From contig NC_135781.1 in assembly GCF_028453695.1 (NCBI RefSeq), positions 32,587,483 to 32,651,482 on the forward strand: DNA of 64,000 nucleotides, read 5' to 3'. This stretch comes from Augochlora pura (lineage: Eukaryota > Arthropoda > Insecta > Hymenoptera > Halictidae). Below, piece after piece: positions 23,963-34,996 of the stretch. The notes beneath the pieces are model-generated. The model searched no databases and was not told where the DNA came from. It saw only the letters and a program-made list of their open reading frames with translations. The position numbers and the translations under genes were made by a program. The first letter of the stretch is position 1, and the number at the start of each line of letters is the position of its first letter.

Positions 23963-24210
23963 TTAAAATGTTCGCGAAGAAAATATTAAAGAAGAATGCG
24001 CGTTGCCAACGAAAAATATTCGCGATATAAAATATTGAAATATTTAGAAAGAAAATATTGAAATATTTAAAAATAAAATATTGAAATATTTAAGAAGAAA
24101 ATATTAAAGAAGAATGCGCATTGCCAACGAAAAATATTCACGATATAAAATATTGAAATATTCAAGAAAAAAATAGTAAAGAAGAATATACCATACATTG
24201 CCAACTAAAT
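23963..24210. repeat. AT-rich long-unit direct repeats
   Basis: The block aaatattaaagaagaatgcg, ttgccaacgaaaaatattc, gatataaaatattgaaatat appears twice (unit start near 23991 and 24109) and partly a third time near 24181. Confidence 0.85.
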
Positions 24211-25303
24211 GAAAGATAAATAATTAAAAAGAAAATATGCCTCGCTTATCACTAAGATTTTATAAATAGTTTATTAAATACGAATTTCACATATTTATTC
24301 AAAATTCAAACAAAATTCTATTCACCTGTTATTAAAACCGAGGAATAAATTACCATTAAATTATTAAGAACTAAGCAGTATCAATCAACGGAACTTTAAA
24401 GATTAAACCGCGTAAAATAAGCACCGATTTTGCTAAATAATCATACATCGAATAACAATATTCCTGTCGCGCTTATAGACTCTATTTGGTCGAGCGAAGC
24501 TTCTGTCCCAGTTTCGCTTGGAAATCTCCGACAATTCGTTTGAGTTCATTACGGGAAAGGTAATGAACACGTTCGCTCGCAAAGAGCGAGAGAGAGAGAG
24601 AGAGAGAGAGAGTCACGGGATATTTTTCGGGATCGAGCGAGTTTAAACTGCGGCCGGGGCGAGAGCTAAATTACATCTTGAAACGACCGAAGTCGGCGGC
24701 AATTAGCGCGATCGGACGGCAGAGAATCGCCGAAGACAATTTCGAAGTGCTCGCGTTAGCGTGCGAAACGCTAAACTCGATTTCGTTTCAATGGTTATTT
24801 GTTCGCCCCCGCCGTTCTATCACCTGCGAGCGGGGTCGAAGCGGGGCGAGGAGGAGGCGTTGGTGGCGCGCGCGGCCCGGGTAACATCCCCCGAAAACCG
24901 AGATAGCCGTATAAATGTGTGTCATGCGAGTTAGTGATGGGTTTTACTGACGGCCCCCGTTTTACGAACGTATCGCTATCAAACGCGTGACGGCCGGCGC
25001 TGTAACGCCGCCCCGGCAGTATTCTACCGCGTTGTCGAATGGCCGGCACTCGAAAAAGGCTATTAGCCGGTGTAGTACCTTTGTTTTGAGGCATAGAAAG
25101 AACCCCTATTTCCTCGTCCGGCCTCTGTCCCCCACCCTCGCCCCTCCCTCCCCACCCCCCTATCCCACGCGTCGACGTGTCGTTCCATTTTGGATCACTT
25201 CCCGATTTTCCGTCGTTAACACCGTCCACGCTTTATGGCTTTTAAACGGTCCCCGTTCGACGGCATCAAGATGCCAGCGGATATTCGAAGCGTTAAACAA
25301 TGA
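24211..25303. other. Non-coding stretch with GA microsatellite
   Basis: A (GA)n lies at 24589-24612. GC-rich from 24640. Overlapping open frames on both strands at 24795-25352 lack domains. Confidence 0.5.
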
Positions 25304-25305
25304 TA

Positions 25306-25403
25306 TTAGGGTGTCCCATAAGTTTCTTCCCTTTTTTTTTAATGCGAAATGAATACACGATATTTGTTGTTTAAGGCGGATTTATTACGTTATATACGAG
25401 CCT
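25306..25403 (+). mobile_element. Mariner-like terminal fragment
   Basis: It starts TTAGGGTGTCCCATAAGTTT right after a TA dinucleotide. This resembles termini of insect mariner elements (TA target, TTAGG...ATAAGTTC). About 100 bp of leader follows, then unrelated hairpins. No transposase frame or opposite terminus was seen. Confidence 0.55.
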
Positions 25404-25509
25404 TGTTGTATTCCCGATCGTGGAAATCGGTGCAACACTTGTAACAAAACCCCGCTTAAAATAAATAAGTGTTGCACTGATTTAAAAATACCAGGACTTA
25501 AAATACAAC
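25404..25509. repeat. Imperfect hairpin 1 of a twin-hairpin structure
   Basis: Outer arms tgttgtatt/aatacaaca and inner arms aaatcggtgcaacactt/aagtgttgcactgattt enclose a loop at 25441-25466 containing AACCCCGCTTAAAATAAAT. The mid-arm sequences do not match. Confidence 0.8.
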
Positions 25510-25687
25510 ATTAAAAAATACCGGGTCTTACAATTTTAGTCATATACTCAGTGTAAAAAGACGACCTCACCACACATCGAAAACTTAGAATAAAACCCCT
25601 CTTAAAATAAATTAGTTTTCGACGTGTGGTGAGGTCGTCTTTTTACACCCAGTATATGACTAATTGTAAGACCTGGTATTTTTTAAT
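25509..25687. repeat. Near-perfect 80-bp-arm hairpin 2 of a twin-hairpin structure
   Basis: The left arm (cattaaaaaataccgggtct through gacgacctcaccacacatcg) pairs with the right arm ending ggtattttttaatgtg with only a few mismatches. The loop at 25588-25612 contains AACCCCTCTTAAAATAAAT, nearly identical to the loop of hairpin 1, although the inner stems differ. Confidence 0.9.
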
Positions 25688-27609
25688 GTGTCCGATTCAA
25701 GAGTGCTGAGCCAAATGTCTGCTTACAGCGTCGATTTAGTCCCTTTTAAAAGGAAAAACTGGAAGTAGTGGGGATAAGATAAGGCGAGGATGATTCCTAA
25801 TATATATATAAATAACTTGTGTTTTTTACCACACTTGTACACCGTAAGAAATAATTCCGTCTACTCTGTACAAAATGGCGTAAAGAATTTTGATCACTTA
25901 TCGAAAGCCGCGCGGTGAAATCACAGAATTGTTTAAAAATTGTTCGGCGACGCGGCGTCCTTGAAAAAATGATCAACCTTCCTGATACGTTGAAAATAAC
26001 GCGCAGAGGAAAGTCAAGGGTCATCGAGCGCATCGATATACGAACAATTCCCAGTCCCGATCGTCGAAAGGGTTCCGACGAATTAATTGTTTATTAATTC
26101 CTATACGCGGCAAATTATTGAAAAGAGGGGCGCGAGCCGAATTTTCGTGTTTTCTGTTTGTTCGCCGCGTCTTCGCGGGAGCAGGCCGTGCCGGGGATCA
26201 TCAATTTGCCGTTTAAATAATTGACTAGTTCGCGGCAAGTTGTCGGGGGCTGCCCGGCGTCGTTGATTTTGCACTTCATCGAGTTTGCGTTACAAATTGA
26301 TGAGCTCCCCGGCGGAACAACGATACACACACACGCACACACACACATGCACGCATACCGTTCATTAACAGCGTTTAATCAATCTCCTCGCCGGACAAAA
26401 AGTAGCCCGGCCCCCGACGCGGCCCGTTATCTTCGTGTTTCGTCGGCTCCCGTTCCGCGGCCCTCGCTCCGCTTAATAAATAGAATTTGTTTATCGCGTC
26501 GAAGAATTCGCGACGTTTCGCGTCCGTGGAAATCGGCCGGGATTTCATTAGCCGCTGTAAAAAAAAACGTCGCGTAGATAAATCCACGCGGGGAGACGTT
26601 CTTCTCTTTTATCTTTTTTTTTCGCCGCATCCCTAACGCGGCGGGGCGCTGACTAATACCGTGAAATGTGTGACTTGAGAAAATTACGAGCCGTTAACTT
26701 TTCGTTAAGCCCGCGTTTAGGCGGCCGTTGCATTTTAAAATCGCGCTTTAACGGGGGTGAAAATGGGGTGAAAATGGGGGTTGAAATGGGGGTTGAAATG
26801 CTGTATAATCGCCGCAATCTTAAAGGGTTGTTTTAGGATCAAGAACCGGGAAAATTCGAGCCGAAAGATCGACGCCAATGCGAGCCAAATCGCGTTACAT
26901 CGTCGGCATGATTTCACTGGCGTGACCAATAATTCGCGTGCACGCCGATAACGCGGATATATCCCGGATATCTTAAGCTACCCGTGGCCGCTGCGCGCGT
27001 TGTTCGCCGCGCACGGCTCATTTGTCCTGTAAATGTAGCACGCATCAAAGGCAACTCTCGACCTTGCCCGCGTATATGTATGTATGCATGCATGTATATG
27101 CTCGGGCATCCAAGCAGTTTGATGACCCTACATGTTCGTCAAACAACGCGGCGCAACGGGGAACGAGACCCCGGCGGCCTCCTGGCCACCAAACAAAATC
27201 GACTGGCGTCCATGTCCGTTCAACAAAGGCCGCGCGCGAACCAGGCTTTACCTGTTATCTGCCTATTGTTCTTCAACTGCTGCCGCTGCTGCTTGATCAA
27301 ACTAAATCCTACGCGAGACGAGTCTTACCCTTCGTCGCTGATCATTTTCGAGCACCCGCGATCGTCGTTACTGTCACTGCTATACACGGTTTATCAAGGT
27401 TCAACCCTTTTCGCTCGAACGGCGACTTTGAGACACGGATGAAAAATTGTTAAATTGTTTCAGGAAATAACTTTGACTTTTTTTATTAAATTTTTGTAGT
27501 ATGATAACACGTATGAAATCGTTGCAGTACGAGTCAAGCACGTGATACAAAATTATATAAGCAGTATATATATTATACTGCTGGACATATATTACTGATA
27601 TTATATATA
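25688..27609. other. Non-coding stretch with minor repeats
   Basis: It holds a (CA)n at 26324-26350 and a G-rich tandem (gggggttgaaat and ggggtgaaaat) at 26752-26799. Overlapping + frames at 26984-27453 (about 150 codons) are unrecognised. No gene called. Confidence 0.5.
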
Positions 27610-28430
27610 TTATTATTATACTGCTAGATATAAATTACTGCTATTATACAGGGTGTTTTTCAAATATTGTAACACCGGGAAATGGGGGGTAGCTGAGGCT
27701 ATTTCAAGTGACTTTTTCATTTTCCGAAATGCAATCTGCGGCTTTGTTAACGAGTTATTAACAGTTAAAGTTGGTTGCGCACCGACGAGTTTTCGCGCTG
27801 CTGCGCACATGAGCGCGAACGATTCAGGGACGACTCAAGCCCGTCTCGGTGACAGGAGCCACGGCCACGTATCGCCTCTGAGCCGCGTTCGATCATCAAA
27901 TAAGAATTTCATGAATTTCACAAATGTTATTAATGAAAAACTTACCAATGCAGTTGTAAATGTTGTAATCCAAAAGTTGTAATCCACGTATGTAATCCAC
28001 GTATGTAGAACGGCACAGATTACACTAATTTTCACTTAGGTTTTCACTTTCACTGCACTATTATTTCACACTGATCACGAATTATTCAACAATTAACACA
28101 TGTCCGAAGTTTTCAGCGTTATTTTGTATGGCCCTGAAAAGGGTCGATTAATTTCAAATACGGAGAAGTTATTCAGTAATTTCAAATACTTTTTAAAGAA
28201 CGGTGAAGTTACAGGGACGAAATCTCGAACGAAACTGACCTTCTCCACGAAGATGTTCACACAGACTGTGTCGATTGTCATAGCAACGGACACTAGGTTT
28301 TAAAGAAATTTGAGATGCTCCGACGAAAAAAAAGGTTTTCCAAACTGCAACACGGCGAGAGTAAAAGTCATAAAATAGGGAATGAATTTTTTTATTATTA
28401 TACTGCTAGATATAAATTACTGCTATTATA
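27610..28430. mobile_element. 743-bp insertion flanked by 39-bp direct repeats
   Basis: The 39-bp sequence ttattattatactgctagat plus ataaattactgctattata occurs identically at 27610-27648 and 28392-28430. The intervening 27649-28391 starts CAGGGTGTTTTTC and includes a GCAATCTGCGGCTTTGTT block related to the fragment at 6645. A 39-bp duplication is longer than those of usual DNA transposons and would suit target-primed insertion or an assembly/tandem duplication. No recognisable coding frame. Confidence 0.75.
27957..28010. repeat. Short tandem of tgtaatccacgta
   Basis: Two adjacent tgtaatccacgta copies plus a degenerate third (ttgtaatccaaaag) lie inside the insertion. Confidence 0.75.
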
Positions 28431-29996
28431 TATATTATTACTGCTAGAAACGTTAATAAATGCCTAGACCGTCGAAACACGATCCCAAAGCGACGAAACA
28501 ATTATGGCAATTATAACCGAGGAACAGAGAAGCGAATCTATGCGAGAATTTAAAGTATCGTTGCGGATGGTTCCGCGCGCGTCGGTCGACAATAAAATCG
28601 CGGGGCTAGGGGTAGGGGGTAGGGGGGGAAACGGCGCGTTCTAATTCGGCGGAACGGCTCTAATTCGCCGGTAAAATCGAACGAATTAGGGGCCGCGCGA
28701 CAATGCAAGTCGCATAATATCGTAAACATTATACGCGTATCACGCACCGGTGCAGAGGAACCTCATAAATTTCCGATACTTGGCCAGTCGCCCGAACGAA
28801 TTCGGCGCCGACGAAGTTCGCAAAATAACGCCAGCTAGCGCGCGCACTCGCTCGGGTTTCGAGCGAGCGTAATCAGCAACGCGTTATCGTTGAGGTGGGT
28901 GGGTGGGGTTGGCCCTCGCCTACGAATCGCTCGCGCGTAGCCTTTTGTACCGGCCAGGCCGCGGACAGTACGGGGAGCAATAAATATGTTATTAAAATTA
29001 TCATAACCCGGCGGCGAGCGTCGCTAAAACAGCGCGATTTTGCAGTTAATTTTCCAGTTATCTAGGCAATAATCTCGCTCGCCGCCGTGCAACCGGTTAA
29101 CCCTTTGGTCATAGAGGTGAACGACGAAAGGGGGATGAGGACGATAGGGGCGAAAAGTAAATCAGTGAACAAGGGGTAAAAAGGGGCTTATAATGGCCGG
29201 CGACGCCGCGCTCTTACAATGGCAACGCGCCTCTCTCTTTCTCTCTCTCTCTCTCTCTTTTTCTCTCTCGCGTCGAGCAGCGTTTATTAACAGGCTTTTC
29301 CCATCGAGAAGTGTGATTGTTTTACCTTAATTTTATTATACGCCGGACATTGTCGGTGGTTCGACGATCGTGTTTGTTCGACTCTCCGGCGAACGATATT
29401 TTACGCTGCCGGCTGTGCGCGCCGTCGGTAGACCGCGAAACTTTACGCGCCCGTGGCGTCTACCCGCCGATCATCGATAAATCGAGCATTTTAATCGAGC
29501 TTAATAGTGCGGACGCGTTGCCGCGAAGACGACCGACGACGGATACCGTCGCCGACACCGTTCTCCTTCCCCGTAAACGATGAAAAACCAGTGAATGATA
29601 AAATAAAGCCGGCGCTGAAAGCATCTGTTGAGAAAAGAAAATTCGCAAATTTATGGATTTTCGATTCGATTAACGGCGCGAGTGGAAAAGACTGTAAAAA
29701 TTACGGTATATCGCGAACAGCCATCGCTGTTAACGACGCGACGATTGCTATCGGACGCGATAATAAACTAACCTCTAAGGCAACCACGACGACTCCGTTA
29801 ATTTCGCGACAACTGAAATCCCCCGGTCGCCCGGCTCTGCCTTCCGCGAAAACAACGAATTCCAGTCGGCCGTATCGCGGGCGAACCATTGTCACGCGGA
29901 TTTCTAAAGAACTCGTGTATGCGCCGCGCGCGACACGCGCCGTACACCCTGTATAATGCGGTGCGCCGCGATTCTCGATCGATGGAATACGCGAAA
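28431..29996. other. Non-coding stretch with CT tract
   Basis: A (CT)n-rich tract lies at 29231-29271. One isolated TTAACCCTTTGG end lies at 29097-29108 with no clear partner. GC-rich frames at 29317-29956 are unrecognised. Confidence 0.5.
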
Positions 29997-30842
29997 AGAA
30001 GAGAGGGAGACGGGGGACGGAGAGTGAGAAAAAGGGGAGAAGGAGGAAAAGAAAGATGGGGAGGAGAAAAGAGAAGGCGAGAGATGGGAAAGAAGAGAGC
30101 GTGGAGAAGAAGAGAGAGGAGGAGAAGAAGAGATGGAAGAACAAGAAGAGAGAGAGGAGAAATTGAGGGGTTGGGAGAAAGAGAGAAAGATTCAGAAGAA
30201 GAGAGAAGGAAAAGAAGAAAGAGAAGGAGAAGACGAGAGAGAGAGAGCAGGAAAAAATGAAAGGTTGGGAGAAAAAGAGAAAGAAGGAGTAGAAGAGAGA
30301 GAGCAGGAAAAATCGAGATGGTGGGAGGAAAAGGGAAAGAAGGAGAAAATGAGAGAGAGAGAGAGCAGGAAAAAATGAGAGGTTGGGAGAAAAAGAGAAA
30401 GAAGGAGAAGAAGAGAGAGCAGGAAAAATCGAGAGGGTGGGAGAAGAAAAAGAAAGAAGCAGAAGACGACAGAGAACAGGGAAAATGATAGAGTGGGAGA
30501 AAAAAGAGAAAGAAGAGAGAGCAGGTAAAAACGAGAGGCTGAGAGAAAAAAGAGAAAGAAAAAGAAGGGAAGGAAAGAATCGGGGTGGCGGTAGCAAAAG
30601 AGAAACAAAGAGAGAACCAGAAGGTATGGAGAAAAAGAGAGAGCAGAAGAAGAGAGCAAGGAGAAAAGCGAACCTAGAAAAAGATAGAGAAGGCGAAGAA
30701 GAGAGAGGTACCAAGAGAGAAAATCCAGAGATGGAGAAAGGGAGGGCGGGTGGACGGAAGAAAAGGCAGGTGGTAGTAGCGTGGAAGGAGCGGCGGGAGG
30801 GACCGGGGGAGGGTAGGAAAAAAGAAGAAGAGATGGAGGAAC
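29997..30842. repeat. 850-bp polypurine tract with a 45-62 bp minisatellite
   Basis: The + strand is nearly all A/G. Units carrying gagcaggaaaaa, ggttgggagaaaaagag and aaagaaggag start near 30245, 30301, 30363, 30417, 30474 and 30519. The 406-codon minus-strand open frame across it (Ser/Leu/Phe-rich) is a product of the pyrimidine-only strand, not a gene. Confidence 0.92.
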
Positions 30843-31679
30843 GTTGAATATCTCGGTAGCCCTTGAAATAAGCCATCGATGAACTAAACGGCAGAGTTAT
30901 CGCGCTGTCGGTAGAAACCATTCCGGTATCGGATGAAAATGAAAGGGAAGGCCGGAGGGAGGAGGACGGGAAGCCCGCGGAACGGGAAGAGGGAGGGGGA
31001 GGGAAGAGTTTGCTTACTTTTCACTAAGTGCACTCAATGCCGAGCGCGCGAACTAATTGTCGGTGGGGGATAGGTTGGCCCCGGCGGTGGTGGCGATGGT
31101 GGTGGTGGTGGTGGTGGTGGCGGTGGTGGTGGTGCGCCCCGGCTAGGTTGGCCAGAGGTGGATAAGGTTGGGACAAAGTCGTGTGCTCGCCTGCTACCCA
31201 GGGACTCTCTCCAAGATTCTCGAGTGGGCTTCGATTTCGAGATCGCGATAAATGAAACGGGTTGTCGTGGAAACGTTCTCCCCCCACCCCCCTCCTTGCC
31301 ACCGTCTCCGCGGAGCGATTCGTATTTTTATCCCGGTAAACCGCTTATTAATGTCTCCGAGGGCATCACATGAGCGTCTAACTTTCTCTCTCTCTCTCTC
31401 TTTGTCTCTCTTCATAGCTGTCTTTCTCTTGTTCCTGCTTTTTTTATTTTTTTGTTAGTCGACGCATTGTGCGTCGAATCGGGCAGACTGCACCGCAAAC
31501 GTGAAATTAGTAGAAATAGGTAAAATGATTTATTCTTGTTTTTAAAAATAGTTTAAGAATTGAATTTAAATAAACCTTGACAGTGGGGGATTAAAAAGGA
31601 ATTTTTTTATAAAACGCAAATTATCGACATAACCTATATTTTTAGTACTATATTTCGTAATACTATATGATACAATAAT
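30843..31679. other. Non-coding stretch with GGT and CT microsatellites
   Basis: (GGT)n with a few variants lies at 31086-31134 (would read poly-His on the minus strand). (CT)n lies at 31384-31412. No gene is supported. Confidence 0.55.
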
Positions 31680-31757
31680 ACTATACAATACTATAATACT
31701 ATACAATACTATAATACTATACAATACTATAATACTATACAGTACTATAATACTATA
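31680..31757. repeat. 18-bp tandem repeat, 4.3 copies
   Basis: The unit actatacaatactataat is almost perfect in four consecutive copies. Confidence 0.93.
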
Positions 31758-32390
31758 TTTATAATATAAAATACTATATATTATTTTTTTTATCCGCGTC
31801 TCATATCTTCCTTATAATTAAACTACGGCGTCTATTGCTGTATCGACGTATTTGTTAAGTCTCCGCTTTATCCTCTCGCGACTATTAAATGAAACGCAGC
31901 CGAAGCATCGCGAAAAGCGAAGGGGAGACATTTAGTTTCGGCTCGTCGCGACGGGCGTCGATTTTATAGATTTCACGAGCGACGTCTTATTTAATTCGTC
32001 GAAATTCATACTTCGCCGGGAAAACGGGTCCGGAACGGAAACGTCGATTCGAAACCGGGCACCCCACTACTCCCCCCCATCCCCCTGTCGGATTGATTTA
32101 TGGTGCTTATGAAATTTCATAGTTCGTGATGTGAATAGTTTCAATCAAGGTACACGCGTGACTAAAATCGGCTAACGTGGATTATTTGAGATTCCCCGCG
32201 CCACGAGTGAACGCGTACGTACACACACACACGCGCACACACGGCGGAGGTTTTTACTGTTCCATGGTATTTTTCGATCTTGAGCACACGTTGGAAAATA
32301 TATTTGCGCCGCGCGCGCGCGCGCAAATGTTCCGCGATTGAAATGTCCACAGTAATTCCATCAAATAAATTAATTTGCTTACCCCGTTCA

Positions 32391-32431
<41 letters not shown>

Positions 32432-33079
32432 CTCGATTTCCCTGTCCTATTTGCATTACATCCGGGCGAAATCTTCGTTAAAAACGGCGGGAATATTAAC
32501 GGAACTTCGAACTGTATTTATCAGTCAATCAGAGTCATTGAAATCACAGTTATTATTCGCCTTCTGTTTTGAACAATTAACGAGGAACGATGTATCTTTT
32601 AAACAGGATTAGAATAGGTCATTCCAAACCCACTCCTTTTTAATTTCCCAAAACTAGTCCTCCACTATGCGATATTTGCAACTTCCCAAATAATTTTGGA
32701 AGTTGTTCTTTCTTCTAAATTGTTCCAAATACAAAGAACTCGTTTTGTTACCATCAATATTACAAAAATGACTTCTCAGATCAAACAAGCTCTGCCGTAT
32801 ACTAAATTAATTACCAACCTCGATCACTGTTTCGAGAAAAGTATAAAATATTAACCCCCTCGCGCGTAGGTAAAACCGCAATATCTCGGCGATGTCCTAG
32901 AGCTAGCTAACACGATGCACGGGGAGGGGGGACGAGGGGTAACGTAAGAGCGGGGTTGATAACTATCGAGCCCGGCAAGCACAGGGTGACACTCCTCCGC
33001 TCAAGTTGTTAGGGGAGTAGATTGATGAAGCTGAACCAACGAGCATTCACATGGCCGACTCCCCCGGAGACCCTCTCTC

Positions 33080-33110
<31 letters not shown>

Positions 33111-34801
33111 TACTCTTTCTGCTTTCTACGCTTTCGGAAATGATATTCTTCGGCCGTTCGGCTCCCACCTGCCCGCCGATGATAAGGACAAAAGATTCCG
33201 AGTCGGTGCAAAGATTCCCGGCTGCTGACGCGTTTTCCTTCCTTTTTCCCTTTTCTTCGCGGCTCTCTACGCGCCGCCCACGGTAATTAATGAGTTCGAG
33301 GTCTCTCCCCTGATGACGACAGGAAAAACTGCTTAGGTGGTATCTAGCCGGCGAGTACTGACAGCGAATGAAAAAGTATTGGAGCGGGGGAAGGGAGGGG
33401 GAGGGTGGAGGGTGGAGGGTGGAGGATGACGGTTAACGGGCGAAAGTTTCGTTAGTTCGGAACACGGTCCACTGATAAAACGAAGACAAGATTTTGCTGG
33501 TCCGAACCGCGAACGCGGTTCTTGCTGTTTTATATGCATACCTCGGCAACTTTTCCGAACTTCCGTTATTGAAAACCGAGAGCTGCCTTTCAATTTAACA
33601 TTTTTTTTTTTTTTTTTCTTTTTTCGACGACCCCCGTAGAACCGCCCGGCCGGCGGCCGTGCTTCCGGGCAGTTTTAATCGTTGCAAACAAAATTGTTTC
33701 TTTCGACGAATTTCTGACCCGCGAGCCTCGCGCTGCCGCGTATTTTACTCGTCCGTTTGCGAAATAGAATTTCTAGGAATTTTTGTTACGGTCTCGGTTA
33801 CTCGCGAACTTTAGAATATTATTTTTACGAATATTATTTCGTATTCGAATATTATTCTCATACGCTGTTTTTCACGAATTGGAATTCTAGTTTCCTTTGT
33901 CTATTGTAAAAAATGTTGTAAAAAAATCTATCACAAATTCCTTTGATGTTATATAAAAGGATGATTATTGAAAAAAAGAGTATAAAAATCGAGAAATTCT
34001 TAATTTTCTCGCTATATTAATATCTGCATAATCTGTACCTAAAACCTAAATCCATAAAAATTCGTAACCTAGTTACAGTACTAAACATCATTTTTTAATC
34101 CTAATTTTAATTACACTACTGTCACATAAATATACAATATAATCAGCCGATATTATCTCATTGATTTCTTAAAACAACAGTCGAATTTTCAAGCATCCCA
34201 AAATATTATTTCTCAAAATATTACACCCCGATTTCTTATTAATAATAAGGAACACGCGTTCCATATCCACTGAAACAGAATTAAGGATCCGTGGGACGCG
34301 CAAGTTCGACCCCCCATTTCCGTGATCGGTTGCGTTTACATGCGCGGAATTACTGTAATTCGATCGGACGAAATATCAGTTAGATCCCAGTTAGAGAATT
34401 CCGTGTACCTAATACCATCAGCCTCATAATTACAGTCTATTAATGTTGAACAGAATTGATTTAACGTATATATATCTATATATATATACGTTGCTGCTAA
34501 CGAAATTAAACCCGTAATTCGATTAAGACAACTGACAGAGTATTAGCGCGCAGGTCGATTTACTAATTCCGCATTCCGTCTGAACTCGCGTTTATATCCC
34601 GTCCTGGAAAAACTGTTTCGAGACACGCGCTACGTCACGCTGACGTTCATCGTTGAATACTAGATTGACGTTAAATATCAAGTGAACGAAGTAATTTAAT
34701 TGCTTTCGCTGTTCCACTTCTTTTTCGTCGATGAGCCTCAAATTGCTTTTTATATTTTCAATATTTAATAATTAATATATTTTCAAGTTATAAGTAAGGT
34801 G
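31758..34801. other. Non-coding stretch with several microsatellites
   Basis: It contains (CA)n 32221-32242, (GC)n near 32310-32322, (CT)n 32396-32426, (CT)n 33064-33110, G-rich gggagggtgga tandem 33390-33424, poly-T of about 20 at 33601-33618, and (TA)n 34466-34490. No gene is supported. Confidence 0.55.
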
Positions 34802-34996
34802 TAGGCGCTGGATATCTCAGGGACGTCCATTTTATGTCTGTTTTATGTTTTAACGCCTTAGGTCCTGAAATGGACGTGATTAAGACGTTAAAAAGAACAA
34901 GATTAAAACTTCTCAGAAACGTCTAAAAGACACCTTATGGACGTCTTCAAGACGTCTTATTTTAGACATTAAAAGGTACGAATAGGTCCTCGCCTA
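34802..34996. mobile_element. GACGTC-rich block with possible TAGGCG inverted ends
   Basis: Repeated gacgtc/agacgtcttcaagacgtctt and rearranged halves lie within 195 bp. It begins taggcgctgg and ends ggtcctcgccta, a 6-bp inverted pair (TAGGCG/CGCCTA). It could be a small MITE or a degenerate palindromic repeat. The borders are tentative. Confidence 0.4.

Noticed and set aside
26984..27453. Two overlapping + frames of about 150 codons
   Set aside because: They overlap in different frames with no domain, and look random.
29701..30921. 406-codon minus-strand open frame
   Set aside because: It is read from a pyrimidine-only strand. The peptide is Ser/Leu/Phe repeats with no domain, caused by the polypurine tract.
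31079..31135. Poly-His coding potential
   Set aside because: It is a (GGT)n microsatellite read on the minus strand.
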